Assembly: GCA_020025135.1 (NCBI GenBank)
Contig: JAHHSQ010000005.1
Location: 1-47,787 of the forward strand
From: Pectinatus sp.
Lineage (GTDB): Bacteria > Bacillota > Negativicutes > Selenomonadales > Selenomonadaceae
Reading direction: 5' to 3'
Length of the DNA: 47,787 nt
Below the pieces are notes generated by a model that worked only from the letters and a program-made list of their open reading frames with translations, did not search any database and was not told the origin of the DNA. Position numbers and translations under genes: made by a program. This document shows, piece after piece, positions 1 to 8,546 of the stretch (positions are counted from its first letter, which is position 1; every line of letters begins with the position of its first letter).

Positions 1-30
1 TTTTGGCGTATCAATGTTAGTATAAAGAAA

Positions 31-66
31 GGCTACCGTAAATTCCAGTCAGAATTTGCAGTAGCC
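31..66 (-). terminator. Terminator of the rodZ-nrdR transcript
   Basis: On the minus strand, just past the nrdR stop, two 15-nt arms (GGCTACTGCAAATTC and GAATTTACGGTAGCC) pair with one mismatch and one G-U pair around a 6-nt loop. They are followed by a T-rich tail (TTTCTTTAT). The tail is short of a perfect U-run, but the position and stem strength fit an intrinsic terminator. Confidence 0.75.
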
Positions 67-72
67 GAAATA

Positions 73-531
73 TTATTTTTTGTCTGCGCGCAAATTAGCC
101 ACTTCTTCGGTAAAACTGTCTATGTTGGTAAATTTGCGGTAAACGGAAGCGAATCTGATGTAGGCGACAGCATCAAAGTGACGCAATCTTTCCATAACCA
201 ATTCGCCGATTTTTTTGCTGGGAATTTCACGAGAAGTCATATTGTATAGTTCTTTCTCAATGGAAAGAGCAAATTGTAAAATTTGGTCTGTTGGAATGTC
301 TCGCTTGTAGCAAGAGCGCAAGATACCACTTTGCAGTTTATTGCGGTCAAACTCAACCCGGCGACCGTCATTTTTTATGATAATCAAAGGAACCATTTCT
401 ACCGTTTCGTAGGTTGTGAAGCGTCTGCTACACGCAATGCACTCGCGCCGCCGTCTGATGGATTTACCATCATCAGCGCTGCGCGAATTGATTACGCGAC
501 TGTCTTCTTGACCACAAAAGGGACATTTCAT
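73..531 (-). CDS. nrdR: NrdR, ribonucleotide reductase repressor
   Basis: A 152-residue protein, the usual NrdR length. It is a zinc-binding, nucleotide-sensing repressor of ribonucleotide reductase operons. The N-terminal zinc ribbon is visible as CPFC at residues 3-6 and CIAC at 31-34. The ATP-cone domain follows (about residues 48-138), with the typical EFDRNKL start. The ATG is preceded by AAGGTG at 8 nt. It lies 20 bp downstream of rodZ on the same strand and ends just before a strong terminator, so it is the last gene of that transcript. No reductase gene is in the window. Confidence 0.96.
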   Translation of the reverse strand: MKCPFCGQEDSRVINSRSADDGKSIRRRRECIACSRRFTTYETVEMVPLIIIKNDGRRVEFDRNKLQSGILRSCYKRDIPTDQILQFALSIEKELYNMTSREIPSKKIGELVMERLRHFDAVAYIRFASVYRKFTNIDSFTEEVANLRADKK

Positions 532-551
532 CGTTTATTCACCTTACCTAA

Positions 552-1634
552 TTATTTCTTCTCCGAAGCGTCATTACCAGCAGTGGGGACAGCTGTTTCA
601 ACAGATTTTTTGGTTGGAGCTACTGCCTGTTGTGTCTGGTGGGAAGTTTGTTTCTTTACCGGTGTAACAGTTTGTTGTGCGGGTTTGGGAGCAGTTTGGG
701 TGGGAGCCGTATTAGTAGCATGGCTATTGGTAGAAGTAGGAGTAGTATAACTGCTGGACGAATCAACCGCTTGATTAGTGTCAGGAGTATTAGTATTGGT
801 ATTTGTCTCGGTAGGGGTTGGCGTTGTATCAGGGATGGTCGCTGTAAAGGTTTTATTTATGACACTGCCATCGGCACCTAGAGGTGGCAATTCCTTACCA
901 TTGAAGGTTAATTTAACGGCTCCTGCATTGCCCAATTTTAAGTCGATACTTTTCTTGGCATTCCATTCTAAAGACGTTCCTTTAGTAACTGTTTTAGCGA
1001 GGACGACTACGCCGTCCGCTTTTACTTCCGTCCAACAATTCTTAGTAAATACTGCCTTCAGATGAACACCAGAAACTGCTGGCGCTGGTGTGTCTACTGG
1101 TTTTTCGGCAGTTGTAGTTGTATTTATGGGAGTGGGAGCCGGAGCATCTTGCCAGAAAAAGGGCAACACAAAGTAAGCAGCACAACTCAAAACGACAAAG
1201 GCAATGATGATAGCAAAAACAAAATTGATTTTTTTGTTCTTTTCTTGCCGTTGCTTGCGATGTTTAGCCAATTCTTGTTGTCTTTTCTCATTGTAATCGT
1301 CTTGATAAGTTGTAGCTGGTTTTGCCGGCGGTAAATCAGTTTTGGGAATTAGTACAGTTTTATCTTCATTTATAGGAGCATTGCTCGGTTCTATTTGTGG
1401 TTTAGAACGGGGATTTTCTGCATTATATTGATTGATGACGGCATCTGGGTCCATGTCTAAAAACTTGGCATAAGCGCGGATAAAACCTTTCAGATAGACC
1501 TCACCTTTGATGGCAAAATAATCCTCATTTTCAATGGCTTTTAAATATACACTGCGTATATTGGTCTCTTTTTCTACATCTTTTAAACTTAAAGCTCTTT
1601 CTTCTCTTTTTTTACGAAAAATATCACCTAACAT
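552..1634 (-). CDS. rodZ: RodZ-like cell-shape protein (HTH + TM + DUF4115)
   Basis: A 360-residue bitopic membrane protein. An N-terminal helix-turn-helix of the HTH_25 type (about residues 1-70, with the motif YLKAIENEDY) would sit in the cytoplasm, where RodZ binds MreB. A basic stretch precedes a single membrane segment at about 136-160. Then comes a periplasmic DUF4115-type beta domain (about 190-265) and a long tail rich in T, P, Q, N and S (about 268-360) with no visible fold, probably a wall-spanning linker. The SD GAAAGGCGG lies 6 nt before the ATG. It has its own extended -10 promoter upstream and is followed by nrdR. Family membership is clear; the role in shape is inferred from the family. 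Confidence 0.9.
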   Translation of the reverse strand: MLGDIFRKKREERALSLKDVEKETNIRSVYLKAIENEDYFAIKGEVYLKGFIRAYAKFLDMDPDAVINQYNAENPRSKPQIEPSNAPINEDKTVLIPKTDLPPAKPATTYQDDYNEKRQQELAKHRKQRQEKNKKINFVFAIIIAFVVLSCAAYFVLPFFWQDAPAPTPINTTTTAEKPVDTPAPAVSGVHLKAVFTKNCWTEVKADGVVVLAKTVTKGTSLEWNAKKSIDLKLGNAGAVKLTFNGKELPPLGADGSVINKTFTATIPDTTPTPTETNTNTNTPDTNQAVDSSSSYTTPTSTNSHATNTAPTQTAPKPAQQTVTPVKKQTSHQTQQAVAPTKKSVETAVPTAGNDASEKK

Positions 1635-1685
1635 ACGAGGCCGCCTTTCTATAGTATGTATTTAAAAAATCATGTAACTTTCCTT

Positions 1686-1694
1686 ATTATAACA
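1686..1694 (-). promoter_or_regulatory. Extended -10 promoter for rodZ-nrdR
   Basis: On the minus strand this reads TGTTATAAT, a perfect extended -10 (TGn plus TATAAT) about 50 nt before the rodZ start. No good -35 is visible at 17 bp, which extended -10 promoters tolerate. The rest of the 1635-1771 gap shows nothing else that I can name. Confidence 0.6.
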
Positions 1695-1771
1695 CATTTC
1701 TAGCAACTTCTCATGGCAAATTCACCACCAAGCATTATTGAAAATCCTAGGTGTGGAGAGATGTTATTAAA

Positions 1772-2371
1772 TTATTTTTGGTACAGATGTTCTTTTTCTA
1801 TATAGTTACAAACCGCTTCTGGAAGAATATAGCGAATAGAATATCCTCTTTGCAATCGTTTGCGGATATTAGTGGAAGATATTTCCAATTCTGGAGTGTT
1901 TAAGCGGTGAATGCGTTGCCCCGCTGTGCCAAAATGTTTTTTGATGGCATCTACATCAGGATAGCATCCCTGCCGAGTAGCAGCGATGAATTGGCAAAGT
2001 TGTAATAATTCGTCCACCCGATGCCAGGTAGGTAATCCCTGTACGGCATCGGCACCAATGATAAAATACAGCTCCGCCTGAGGATAAATGTTAGATAGTT
2101 CCTTTATCGTATCGAGCGTGTAAGATGGGCCGGTCCTCTTTAATTCGATATCCGATACGTGAAAGTAAGGGTTGGAGGCTGTGGCAAGAAGTGTCATATT
2201 GTATCGATGTAGGGGGCTGGTCAGTTTGAAATTTAATTTATGGGGCGGAGAAGCTGCTGGAATGAAAATAACTTTATCTAAGTGAAATTCATCTCGCACA
2301 GCTTCAGCCGTCATCAGATGCCCAAAATGGATGGGGTCAAAAGTTCCCCCCATGATGCCAATTTTTTGCAC
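1772..2371 (-). CDS. nadD: NadD, nicotinate-mononucleotide adenylyltransferase
   Basis: A 199-residue enzyme that joins nicotinate mononucleotide and ATP to form deamido-NAD. The nucleotidyltransferase signature GGTFDPIHFGH lies at residues 9-19, and the C-terminal ISSTNIR motif that contacts ATP phosphates is present near residue 165. The start is GTG, 6 nt after GAAGGA. A small stem (TCACC/GGTGA) sits just upstream of this SD. It lies downstream of proB-proA and the small ORF, the order common in Firmicutes. Confidence 0.95.
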   Translation of the reverse strand: MQKIGIMGGTFDPIHFGHLMTAEAVRDEFHLDKVIFIPAASPPHKLNFKLTSPLHRYNMTLLATASNPYFHVSDIELKRTGPSYTLDTIKELSNIYPQAELYFIIGADAVQGLPTWHRVDELLQLCQFIAATRQGCYPDVDAIKKHFGTAGQRIHRLNTPELEISSTNIRKRLQRGYSIRYILPEAVCNYIEKEHLYQK

Positions 2372-2422
2372 GATAGTTCCTTCACCCTAGAGGTGATTTT
2401 CCTTTCTTTTTTTCGCAAATTT

Positions 2423-2587
2423 TTAGGAAAAAATTAGGCGCAAAATTATGTAGATAGCAAACATGGTGGTACCAATGAGTACCACCGCTTTGCTATAATC
2501 TATGAAATCGTGGCGGCCCTTTGGCGTATAAGCCCAGTATTCATAGAGTGCCTTGAAAAATCTAAATACGGATTTGACCATTGCCAT
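2423..2587 (-). CDS. Small membrane protein, 54 aa, overlapping the proA end
   Basis: A 54-codon ORF that starts inside the last codons of proA (26 bp overlap, different frame) and ends 51 bp before nadD. The product has a charged, aromatic N-terminus (FRFFKALYEYWAY), then a hydrophobic helix (about residues 33-52: AVVLIGTTMFAIYIILRLIF) ending in two residues, so it is probably a single-pass membrane protein. A second ATG two codons in is also possible. Translation would be coupled to proA. I do not recognise a family. The coherent membrane pattern and gap-filling position argue that it is real. Confidence 0.55.
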   Translation of the reverse strand: MAMVKSVFRFFKALYEYWAYTPKGRHDFIDYSKAVVLIGTTMFAIYIILRLIFS

Positions 2588-3827
2588 CTACCATATATTT
2601 CATGGTGGTGAGGGCGTGTAAACCCATTGGTCCGCGCACGTGTAGTTTTTGCGTGCTGATACCGATTTCAGCACCAAAGCCGAATTCGTATCCGTCTGTA
2701 AAGCGTGTGGAAGCATTGACATAAATGACGGCAGCATCGACGTATTTTTGGAAGTAATGGGCATTTGTATAATTATTAGTGACGATTACTTCTGAGTGGC
2801 GTGTATTAAAGGTATTGATATGATTTACGGCATCGGCTAGTGAATCGACAACTTTGATGGAAATTATCAAATCGTGATATTCCGTAGCCCAATCTTGTTC
2901 TGTGGCAGGAACGAGGTCGGTAAACTCTGGACACAATTCTAAGACACGCTGGCAACCACGTACTTCCACATGGTGTTTTTGTAATTCAGCGATGATATGA
3001 GGTAGGAAGGTCGGAGCGATATCCTTGTGGACAAGCAAAGTTTCAATCGTATTGCACACTGCTGGACGAGAAGTTTTGGCATTGATGACAATTTTAGTTG
3101 CAATGTCAAAATCGGCAAAGGAATCGACAAAGGCGTGGCAAATACCAGCACCAGTTTCAATTACTGGGACGGTGCTATTAGCTAAGACAAAGTTGATAAG
3201 CCCAGCTCCGCCGCGTGGAATGACGACGTCGATATAGTCGCGTAGTTGCAACATATCATGCACAGCTTTTCGGTCCGTACTGTTGACAAATTGGATGGCC
3301 CCTTCGGGAATGCCTTCTTGATAAGCGGTACGCATCAAGATGTTACTGATAATGGTATTGGAATGGATGGCTTCGGAACCACCTCTTAAAATGACGGCAT
3401 TGCCAGATTTTAGGCATAGGCCGATGGAATCAGAGGTGACATTAGGACGTGCTTCATAGATGATACCAACCACACCCAAAGGAACACGTATAGCACGTAT
3501 ATCTAAGCCGTTGGGGCGAACAGTTTCAACGATACCTTCGCCAATAGGGTCATCCAAAGAGGCAATTTCTCTAAGTCCTTCGGCCATTGTATGGATGCGC
3601 ATTTCATTCAACATCAGTCGGTCTAACATGGCGGTAGAAAGTTTTTTACGGCGCCCATTTTCCAAATCAATATTATTTTCCTTTAAGATAGTAGGGGTTT
3701 CTTTTTCTAACATATCTGCCATTTTTAGGAGAGTTTTATTTTTTTGGATGGTAGAAGCAGCTGCCAATTCGCGAGACGCCTGATGCGCAGCTTGCGCTTG
3801 TTTTAATAATAGATTGCCATTGTCCAT
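2562..3827 (-). CDS. proA: ProA, gamma-glutamyl phosphate reductase
   Basis: A 421-residue aldehyde-dehydrogenase-fold enzyme that reduces gamma-glutamyl phosphate to glutamate semialdehyde, the second step of proline synthesis. Visible family blocks are VGIIYEARPNVT, LRGGSEA, the VIPRGG segment, and the catalytic cysteine region SRPAVCNTIETLLVH. I place the start at the ATG that gives MDNGNLL, because GAGGTG lies 7 nt before it. An in-frame ATG five codons upstream overlaps that SD. proB ends its reading frame 22 bp upstream, so the two form an operon. Confidence 0.96.
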   Translation of the reverse strand: MDNGNLLLKQAQAAHQASRELAAASTIQKNKTLLKMADMLEKETPTILKENNIDLENGRRKKLSTAMLDRLMLNEMRIHTMAEGLREIASLDDPIGEGIVETVRPNGLDIRAIRVPLGVVGIIYEARPNVTSDSIGLCLKSGNAVILRGGSEAIHSNTIISNILMRTAYQEGIPEGAIQFVNSTDRKAVHDMLQLRDYIDVVIPRGGAGLINFVLANSTVPVIETGAGICHAFVDSFADFDIATKIVINAKTSRPAVCNTIETLLVHKDIAPTFLPHIIAELQKHHVEVRGCQRVLELCPEFTDLVPATEQDWATEYHDLIISIKVVDSLADAVNHINTFNTRHSEVIVTNNYTNAHYFQKYVDAAVIYVNASTRFTDGYEFGFGAEIGISTQKLHVRGPMGLHALTTMKYMVDGNGQIRI

Positions 3828-3849
3828 AATTTTGCACCTCATGATTAAT

Positions 3850-4986
3850 TTAACTGATTAGAACCATATTGTTGCGATGAATAACTTCTTCGTATATTTT
3901 TCCAGAAAAGAGCTGGGGGAATTCTGAAGTTTGATGTCCTTTGATGATTTGAATAGTAGCTGAATCATAATTTACAGCCCCACGCGCTATTTCTTCGCCG
4001 TTAGGAGCGAGAACGCGTACCGTATCGCCAGCGACAAAATCACCTAAACAGGAGACAATGCCAGCCGCAAGAATGCTCGCACCAGAATTTTTTAAAGCAT
4101 CCGCACAACCACTGTCGACGATAATGCTGCCAGAGGTTTGCTTGCCGAAAGCGAGCCAGCTCTTACGACGAGCTAAGTGGGTTTTTCGCGCTTTGAAAAT
4201 AGTGCCGATATCTTGTCCCATGGCTATATGCATTAAAACATCTTGTTTTTCGCCATTGGCAATTATCATGTTGACACCAGAAGAGATGGCTATTTTGGCG
4301 GCCTTTAATTTTGTTAACATACCGCCAGTTCCCATTTTTGTACCGGCACCACCGCCCATTTCTTCAATTTGCGGTGTGATTTCCTCTATGTAGGGAATTA
4401 AATTAGCATCGGCATGTTGGTGCGGGTTTTTGTCGTAAAGGCCATCAATGTCAGAAAGGAGAATGAGGAGGTCAGCATCCACGATTACAGAAACGATGGC
4501 AGAGAGGGTGTCATTATCGCCAATTTTTAATTCGTCTATAGCTACCACGTCATTTTCATTGATGATGGGAATAACTCCTAGCGATAAGAGCGTGAGCAAG
4601 GCATTTCTCGTATTCATGTACTGTCTATAATCGATAGAATTTTCTTTGGTGAGTAGTACTTGAGCTACGGTTTGGTTGTATTCGCTAAACATCTTTTCAT
4701 ATATGTGGAGCAAAATGCCTTGGCCGATAGCGGCAAAGGCCTGTTTTTCAGGAATACTTTGTGGTCTTTCGGTGCGTTTCATCTTGCTCAATCCGGCACC
4801 AACTGCGCCGGAGGTTACTAAAAGAATTTCCTTGCCTTTATTGGCCAAATCGGATATTTGTCGCACCAATAAGTCGATACGGTGAAGGTTGAGGTGCCCA
4901 TTTTTGTGGGAAAGGGTGCTTGTGCCAACCTTGATGACGATGCGTTTAGCATCTCTTATTTCTTGTAAGTATGCTCTCTGTGTCAT
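3850..4986 (-). CDS. proB: ProB, glutamate 5-kinase with PUA domain
   Basis: A 378-residue enzyme that phosphorylates glutamate at the gamma carboxyl, the first and feedback-controlled step of proline synthesis. The amino-acid-kinase domain covers about residues 10-260 (VIKVGTSTL near the start, VTSGAVGAG, LSDIDGLY, and GTKMGTGGMLTKLKAA). A C-terminal PUA domain covers about 280-365. SD AGGGA lies 7 nt before the ATG. Upstream is yhbY, downstream proA. Confidence 0.96.
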   Translation of the reverse strand: MTQRAYLQEIRDAKRIVIKVGTSTLSHKNGHLNLHRIDLLVRQISDLANKGKEILLVTSGAVGAGLSKMKRTERPQSIPEKQAFAAIGQGILLHIYEKMFSEYNQTVAQVLLTKENSIDYRQYMNTRNALLTLLSLGVIPIINENDVVAIDELKIGDNDTLSAIVSVIVDADLLILLSDIDGLYDKNPHQHADANLIPYIEEITPQIEEMGGGAGTKMGTGGMLTKLKAAKIAISSGVNMIIANGEKQDVLMHIAMGQDIGTIFKARKTHLARRKSWLAFGKQTSGSIIVDSGCADALKNSGASILAAGIVSCLGDFVAGDTVRVLAPNGEEIARGAVNYDSATIQIIKGHQTSEFPQLFSGKIYEEVIHRNNMVLIS

Positions 4987-5000
4987 GAAAAATTCCCTGC

Positions 5001-5327
5001 CTATCTGTGTGAGCGTTTTTTACTGTTAGGGAATGTAATTTTGGGTTTTTTGAAATTGCGACGGAAAAGTAATCCTTTGCGTCCAATTATTTGGACTAAG
5101 TCGCAATCAGACCTTTCGGCTAGAAGTGTAATGGCTTCTTTTACCTCTAATGGACAATTTTGTAAGACATTGACTTTTACCAATTCGCGTTTGGTAATGA
5201 CATCATTAGCGCCAAGCACCAGACTAGGGGTGATGCCTTCTTTGCCGATATTGATGACGGGGTCTTCTGTCATTCCTAAAGAGCGTAAATAACATCTTTG
5301 TTTTGTATTTAAAGTATTTTTTAACAA
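5001..5327 (-). CDS. yhbY: YhbY/CRS1-type RNA-binding protein
   Basis: A 108-residue CRM-domain protein, a KH-like fold that binds RNA and associates with pre-50S ribosomes in E. coli. The domain spans about residues 8-95, with the conserved GKEGIT turn and RELVKVNVL strand. The basic C-terminus (KKPKITFPNSKKRSHR) fits RNA binding. The start codon is TTG, 7 nt after GAGGA. It lies 14 bp after obgE, another ribosome assembly factor, and ahead of proBA. Confidence 0.92.
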   Translation of the reverse strand: MLKNTLNTKQRCYLRSLGMTEDPVINIGKEGITPSLVLGANDVITKRELVKVNVLQNCPLEVKEAITLLAERSDCDLVQIIGRKGLLFRRNFKKPKITFPNSKKRSHR

Positions 5328-5341
5328 ATTAATTTCCTCGA

Positions 5342-6613
5342 TTATTCTCTAAATTCAAATTCCATTTCGCCGATGTGAACAGTGTCGCCTTCTTTGATAC
5401 CGCGTTCTTTTAACATTTCATCGATACCTTTGAGGCGCCAAATGTATTGGAAACGGCGCAATGCTTCATCGTTAGCAAAATTAGTCATAGCCACTAATTT
5501 ATCTAAAGCTTTGCCCGAGACAACGAAATCGCCACTCTTGTCGCGGGAAATAGTTATTTTATCTACATCATCTTCCACTATTTCTGGTTGATTGATTTCT
5601 TCAGGTTCTTCTTTGTAATCGCAAACCTGTTGATAGGCGTACTTCATCAATTCACTAGTGCCTTGCTTTGTCGCTGCGGAGATGGGAAAGAAGGCAAGTC
5701 CTTTTTCCTTAGCTAAGGCCTCTAATTGCGGTAGGTATTCCTGTGCTTCTGGCAAATCTATTTTATTGGCTGCTAGAATTTGCACTTTTTTGGTTAATTT
5801 GCTTGAGTAAAGTGATAATTCGCGATTGATATTATGAAAATCCTCTACTGGATTACGCCCTTCGATGCCAGAGGCATCGACCACGTGAATGAGCACCTTG
5901 GTGCGCTCGATGTGGCGTAGAAAATCGTGGCCAAGACCGATGCCTTCAGAAGCACCTTCGATGAGGCCAGGGATATCGGCCATGACAAAGTTTTCTTCTG
6001 GGGCGATTTGGACCACACCGAGAATTGGCGTTAAAGTGGTGAAGTGATAGTCGGCGATTTCTGGTTTAGCGGCCGATACGGCAGCGATTAGACTGGACTT
6101 TCCAACGCTCGGATAGCCGACTAAACCGACATCAGCCAATACTTTCAATTCCAAAATTAAATCTTTACTTTCGCCAGGCTCACCCAATTCAGCGAAAGTA
6201 GGCGCGCGATGGGAGCTGGTGGCAAAGCGGGCATTGCCTCGGCCTCCTCTTCCACCTTTGCAAATGACGATACTGGAATTTTCGGCCGTCAAATCAGCTA
6301 AAATACGGTCTGTTGCTTTATCCTTTATGACAGTGCCAGCAGGTACTTTTATTACTAAATCAGGGGCGTTTTTGCCGAATTGATTTTTTATATCGCCATT
6401 TTCGCCGTTAGCACCGGTGAACTTGCGTTTATAACGGAAGTCCAAAAGGGTATTTATATTACGGTCGACCGCAAAAACAATATTGGCCCCATGTCCGCCG
6501 TCACCACCACTTGGTCCACCTTTAGGAACAAATTTTTCACGTCTAAAAGCTGACTTACCATTGCCACCGTTGCCAGCTTTGACAGAAATAAAAGCTCTAT
6601 CAATAAATTTCAT
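5342..6613 (-). CDS. obgE: ObgE/CgtA, ribosome-associated GTPase
   Basis: A 423-residue GTPase that acts in 50S assembly and stress signalling. Domains in order: the glycine-rich Obg fold (about 1-158), a G domain (about 159-330) with GYPSVGKSS (P-loop), DIPGLIEGA (switch II) and NKID, and a C-terminal OCT domain (about 345-423). The start matches the family N-terminus (MKFIDRAFISVKAG). No in-frame start lies between it and a distant SD, so initiation appears to use a hairpin-bridged SD (separate entry). It leads the obgE-yhbY-proBA-nadD block. Confidence 0.96.
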   Translation of the reverse strand: MKFIDRAFISVKAGNGGNGKSAFRREKFVPKGGPSGGDGGHGANIVFAVDRNINTLLDFRYKRKFTGANGENGDIKNQFGKNAPDLVIKVPAGTVIKDKATDRILADLTAENSSIVICKGGRGGRGNARFATSSHRAPTFAELGEPGESKDLILELKVLADVGLVGYPSVGKSSLIAAVSAAKPEIADYHFTTLTPILGVVQIAPEENFVMADIPGLIEGASEGIGLGHDFLRHIERTKVLIHVVDASGIEGRNPVEDFHNINRELSLYSSKLTKKVQILAANKIDLPEAQEYLPQLEALAKEKGLAFFPISAATKQGTSELMKYAYQQVCDYKEEPEEINQPEIVEDDVDKITISRDKSGDFVVSGKALDKLVAMTNFANDEALRRFQYIWRLKGIDEMLKERGIKEGDTVHIGEMEFEFRE

Positions 6614-6644
6614 TTTTGTTGCAGAATATAATCTGCTTCCTCCC
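6614..6644 (-). promoter_or_regulatory. SD-hairpin-start arrangement of obgE
   Basis: On the minus strand the SD GGGAGG (6639-6644) is 25 nt from the obgE ATG (6611-6613), too far for direct use. Between them lies a 16-nt hairpin with arms GCAGA and TCTGC (6621-6636). If it folds, the remaining spacing is 9 nt. No other SD and no in-frame ATG, GTG or TTG lies in the gap. Confidence 0.55.
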
Positions 6645-6811
6645 TATTACTAATTAAGATATAAAATTGAGATATACAACCAAACGAGCATAATTATTTG
6701 CTTTTAATGATATGGACAAACCAGTTTTTTATCATTAAATTTATATTCTTTAAAGATAACAAAAAAAATGCTAAAATGCAATATCAGAAGGTTCTTTTAA
6801 GACGGAAATGA

Positions 6812-6840
6812 TTGTTTTTTTGTTGTTAATATGGTAAAAT
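6812..6840 (+). promoter_or_regulatory. Promoter for the tagA-psd-pssA group
   Basis: TTGTTT (6812-6817), a 17-bp spacer, then TAAAAT (6835-6840). This is the best sigma-70-type match in the 407-bp divergent gap between obgE and the tagA-like gene. The transcript would carry a leader of about 170 nt. A perfect inverted repeat lies just downstream of the predicted start. Confidence 0.55.
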
Positions 6841-6855
6841 TATAGTTTAACGAAC

Positions 6856-6872
6856 ATGAGAAAAATTCTCAT
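6856..6872 (+). promoter_or_regulatory. Palindrome at the predicted transcription start
   Basis: ATGAGAA, three A, TTCTCAT: a perfect 7-bp inverted repeat starting 16 bp after the -10 element. The position suits a repressor operator; a short RNA hairpin is the alternative. The cognate protein is unknown. Confidence 0.4.
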
Positions 6873-6971
6873 TTGTCAGGACTGGATATTGACATTTAAT
6901 GGCTAGATTTTTCGATAGAGTGATTTGAACATTTGCCTTTTAAAATGGCATGGTTTTTCTAATAAAGAAAA

Positions 6972-7008
6972 GGAAAGAGAGGACATTGTTGTAGGTTTAG
7001 ACGACAAT
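6972..7008 (+). promoter_or_regulatory. SD-hairpin-start arrangement of the tagA-like gene
   Basis: A purine-rich SD (GGAAAGAGAGGA, 6972-6983) is followed by a 7-bp stem (6985-6991 with 7002-7008, one G-U pair, 10-nt loop). The start ATG at 7021 then comes 12 nt later. Removing the hairpin leaves about 14 nt. An in-frame TAA directly before the ATG rules out an upstream start. A three-codon ORF (ATG at 7009) sits between hairpin and gene. Confidence 0.45.
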
Positions 7009-7020
7009 ATGGTTAGTTAA

Positions 7021-7767
7021 ATGGAATTGAAAAAAGCAAATATTTTGGATATCGGTGTCGCCACTTTCAATATGCAAGAAACCGTGCAATATATTGAAAA
7101 GTTAATAGCCGAGCGCACGCCATCTCTTATCGCCACGGCAAATGCCGAAATGTTAATGCTCACTAAACAAGACCAAAATTTTAAAGAAATACTTCAGAAA
7201 GCAGAACTAGTGGTACCAGATGGCGCTGGTACAGTTTGGGCCGCTAACTACTTAGGAGAGAAGATGCCAGAGCGCGTAGCTGGATATGATTTGGTGCAGG
7301 AACTTTTGGCCATTGCTCCTCGTAAAAAGTGGCGCGTGTATTTCTTTGGTTCTGCCCCTGGCATTGCTGAACAGGCCAAAGTGAAGGCGGAAGTTAAATA
7401 TAGGGGAGTAGAAATAGTAGGAGTGCGTAACGGTTACTTTAGTGAGGCAGATAATTCAGATATTGTCGCCGATATTCGTGCCAAGAAACCAGATATTTTG
7501 CTTGTTGCCTTAGGTGTTCCTAAGCAAGAAAAGTGGCTGTTTAAGTATAAAGACGAATTAGCTGTGCCTGTTTCTATCGGGGTAGGTGGTACTTTCGATG
7601 TTATGGCCGGTGCGGTAAAGCGTGCTCCAGTTTGGATGCAAAAGGCAAAGTTAGAATGGCTCTTTAGAGGTCTATTGCAACCTAAACGTATTGGTAGGTT
7701 GATGGCTTTGCCTAAATTTGTTTTTGCTGTCCGCGCATTTAAGCGTAAAATTGGACAAAAAAAATGA
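7021..7767 (+). CDS. WecG/TagA/CpsF family glycosyltransferase
   Basis: A 248-residue GT26 enzyme. Relatives transfer N-acetylmannosamine(uronate) to a lipid-linked GlcNAc in wall teichoic acid or enterobacterial common antigen synthesis. Family blocks are visible: TANAEMLML near residue 40, VVPDGAGTVWAA near 65, RVAGYDL, FFGSAPG, and the C-terminal GVGGTFDVMAG and RAPVWMQKAKLEWLFRGL. No membrane segment. It heads a plus-strand group with psd, pssA and a GT2, all envelope related. The acceptor cannot be deduced from sequence. Confidence 0.92.
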   Translation: MELKKANILDIGVATFNMQETVQYIEKLIAERTPSLIATANAEMLMLTKQDQNFKEILQKAELVVPDGAGTVWAANYLGEKMPERVAGYDLVQELLAIAPRKKWRVYFFGSAPGIAEQAKVKAEVKYRGVEIVGVRNGYFSEADNSDIVADIRAKKPDILLVALGVPKQEKWLFKYKDELAVPVSIGVGGTFDVMAGAVKRAPVWMQKAKLEWLFRGLLQPKRIGRLMALPKFVFAVRAFKRKIGQKK

Positions 7768-7851
7768 AATATACTATAATTTAATAGCATATTAGAATGC
7801 CCTGTTTGTAAGCTCGAATAGGCAATTCACCTTGAGCTAGGGAGTGATTAG

Positions 7852-8511
7852 ATGAAAATAGTAAAAGAAGGATATAAATTTATTGGTGGAGCTGCTCTGC
7901 TCACGGTGTTGACCTACTTTTGTGTTTCGCATTATGCGGCAATTATACCTGGGGTGTTGACTGGTTTTTTTGCCTTTTTCTTTCGTAGCCCCAGTCGACA
8001 GATACCAGAAGATGATTTGGTTTTAGTTTCACCAGCTGACGGCACAGTCATGCAGGTGACACAAGTGCCATATGATGATTTTGTCAAGAAACCGTGTACA
8101 AAAGTGACGATATTTTTGTCTGTTTTTAATGTTCATGTCAATCGTAGCCCTATTCAAGGGGCAATTAAATTACAGCAATATACTTGCGGGCGATTTTTGC
8201 CAGCTTATGAGAAAAGTGTTGGCTTTGAAAATGAACGGCACATGATTGGCATAGAAAATAAGCATACACGCGTTACCGTGACGCAGATTGCTGGTATTTT
8301 AGCTAGACGAATAGTATCTTGGGTTACTTTGAATGATAAGTTGAGTAAAGGTGAATTGTACGGTTTGATAAAATTTGGTTCTTGTACAGAAGTTGTTTTT
8401 CCTGATACGATTGAAGTCTTGGTCAAAAAAGGGGACAAGGTTGTAGGGGGAGAAACTATTATCGGCAGGATAACTGAAGAAAATAAACAGGTTTCTCATA
8501 AACGAAATTAA
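7852..8511 (+). CDS. psd: Phosphatidylserine decarboxylase proenzyme (archaeal-type)
   Basis: A 219-residue short-form Psd, which converts phosphatidylserine to phosphatidylethanolamine. Two N-terminal membrane segments (about 11-25 and 29-45) precede the catalytic core. The core shows SPADGTV, the FNVHVNRSP block, GFENERH, and the self-cleavage site GS at residues 176-177 (FGSCTEV), where the serine becomes the pyruvoyl group. SD AGGGAG lies 8 nt before the ATG. It directly precedes pssA, its substrate supplier. Confidence 0.95.
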   Translation: MKIVKEGYKFIGGAALLTVLTYFCVSHYAAIIPGVLTGFFAFFFRSPSRQIPEDDLVLVSPADGTVMQVTQVPYDDFVKKPCTKVTIFLSVFNVHVNRSPIQGAIKLQQYTCGRFLPAYEKSVGFENERHMIGIENKHTRVTVTQIAGILARRIVSWVTLNDKLSKGELYGLIKFGSCTEVVFPDTIEVLVKKGDKVVGGETIIGRITEENKQVSHKRN

Positions 8512-8546
8512 TGTCGCTTGTGAAGATAATTGGCATACAACACTAT

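Noticed and set aside
283..750. Plus-strand ORF opposite nrdR and rodZ
   Set aside because: Shadow of two confidently assigned minus-strand genes.
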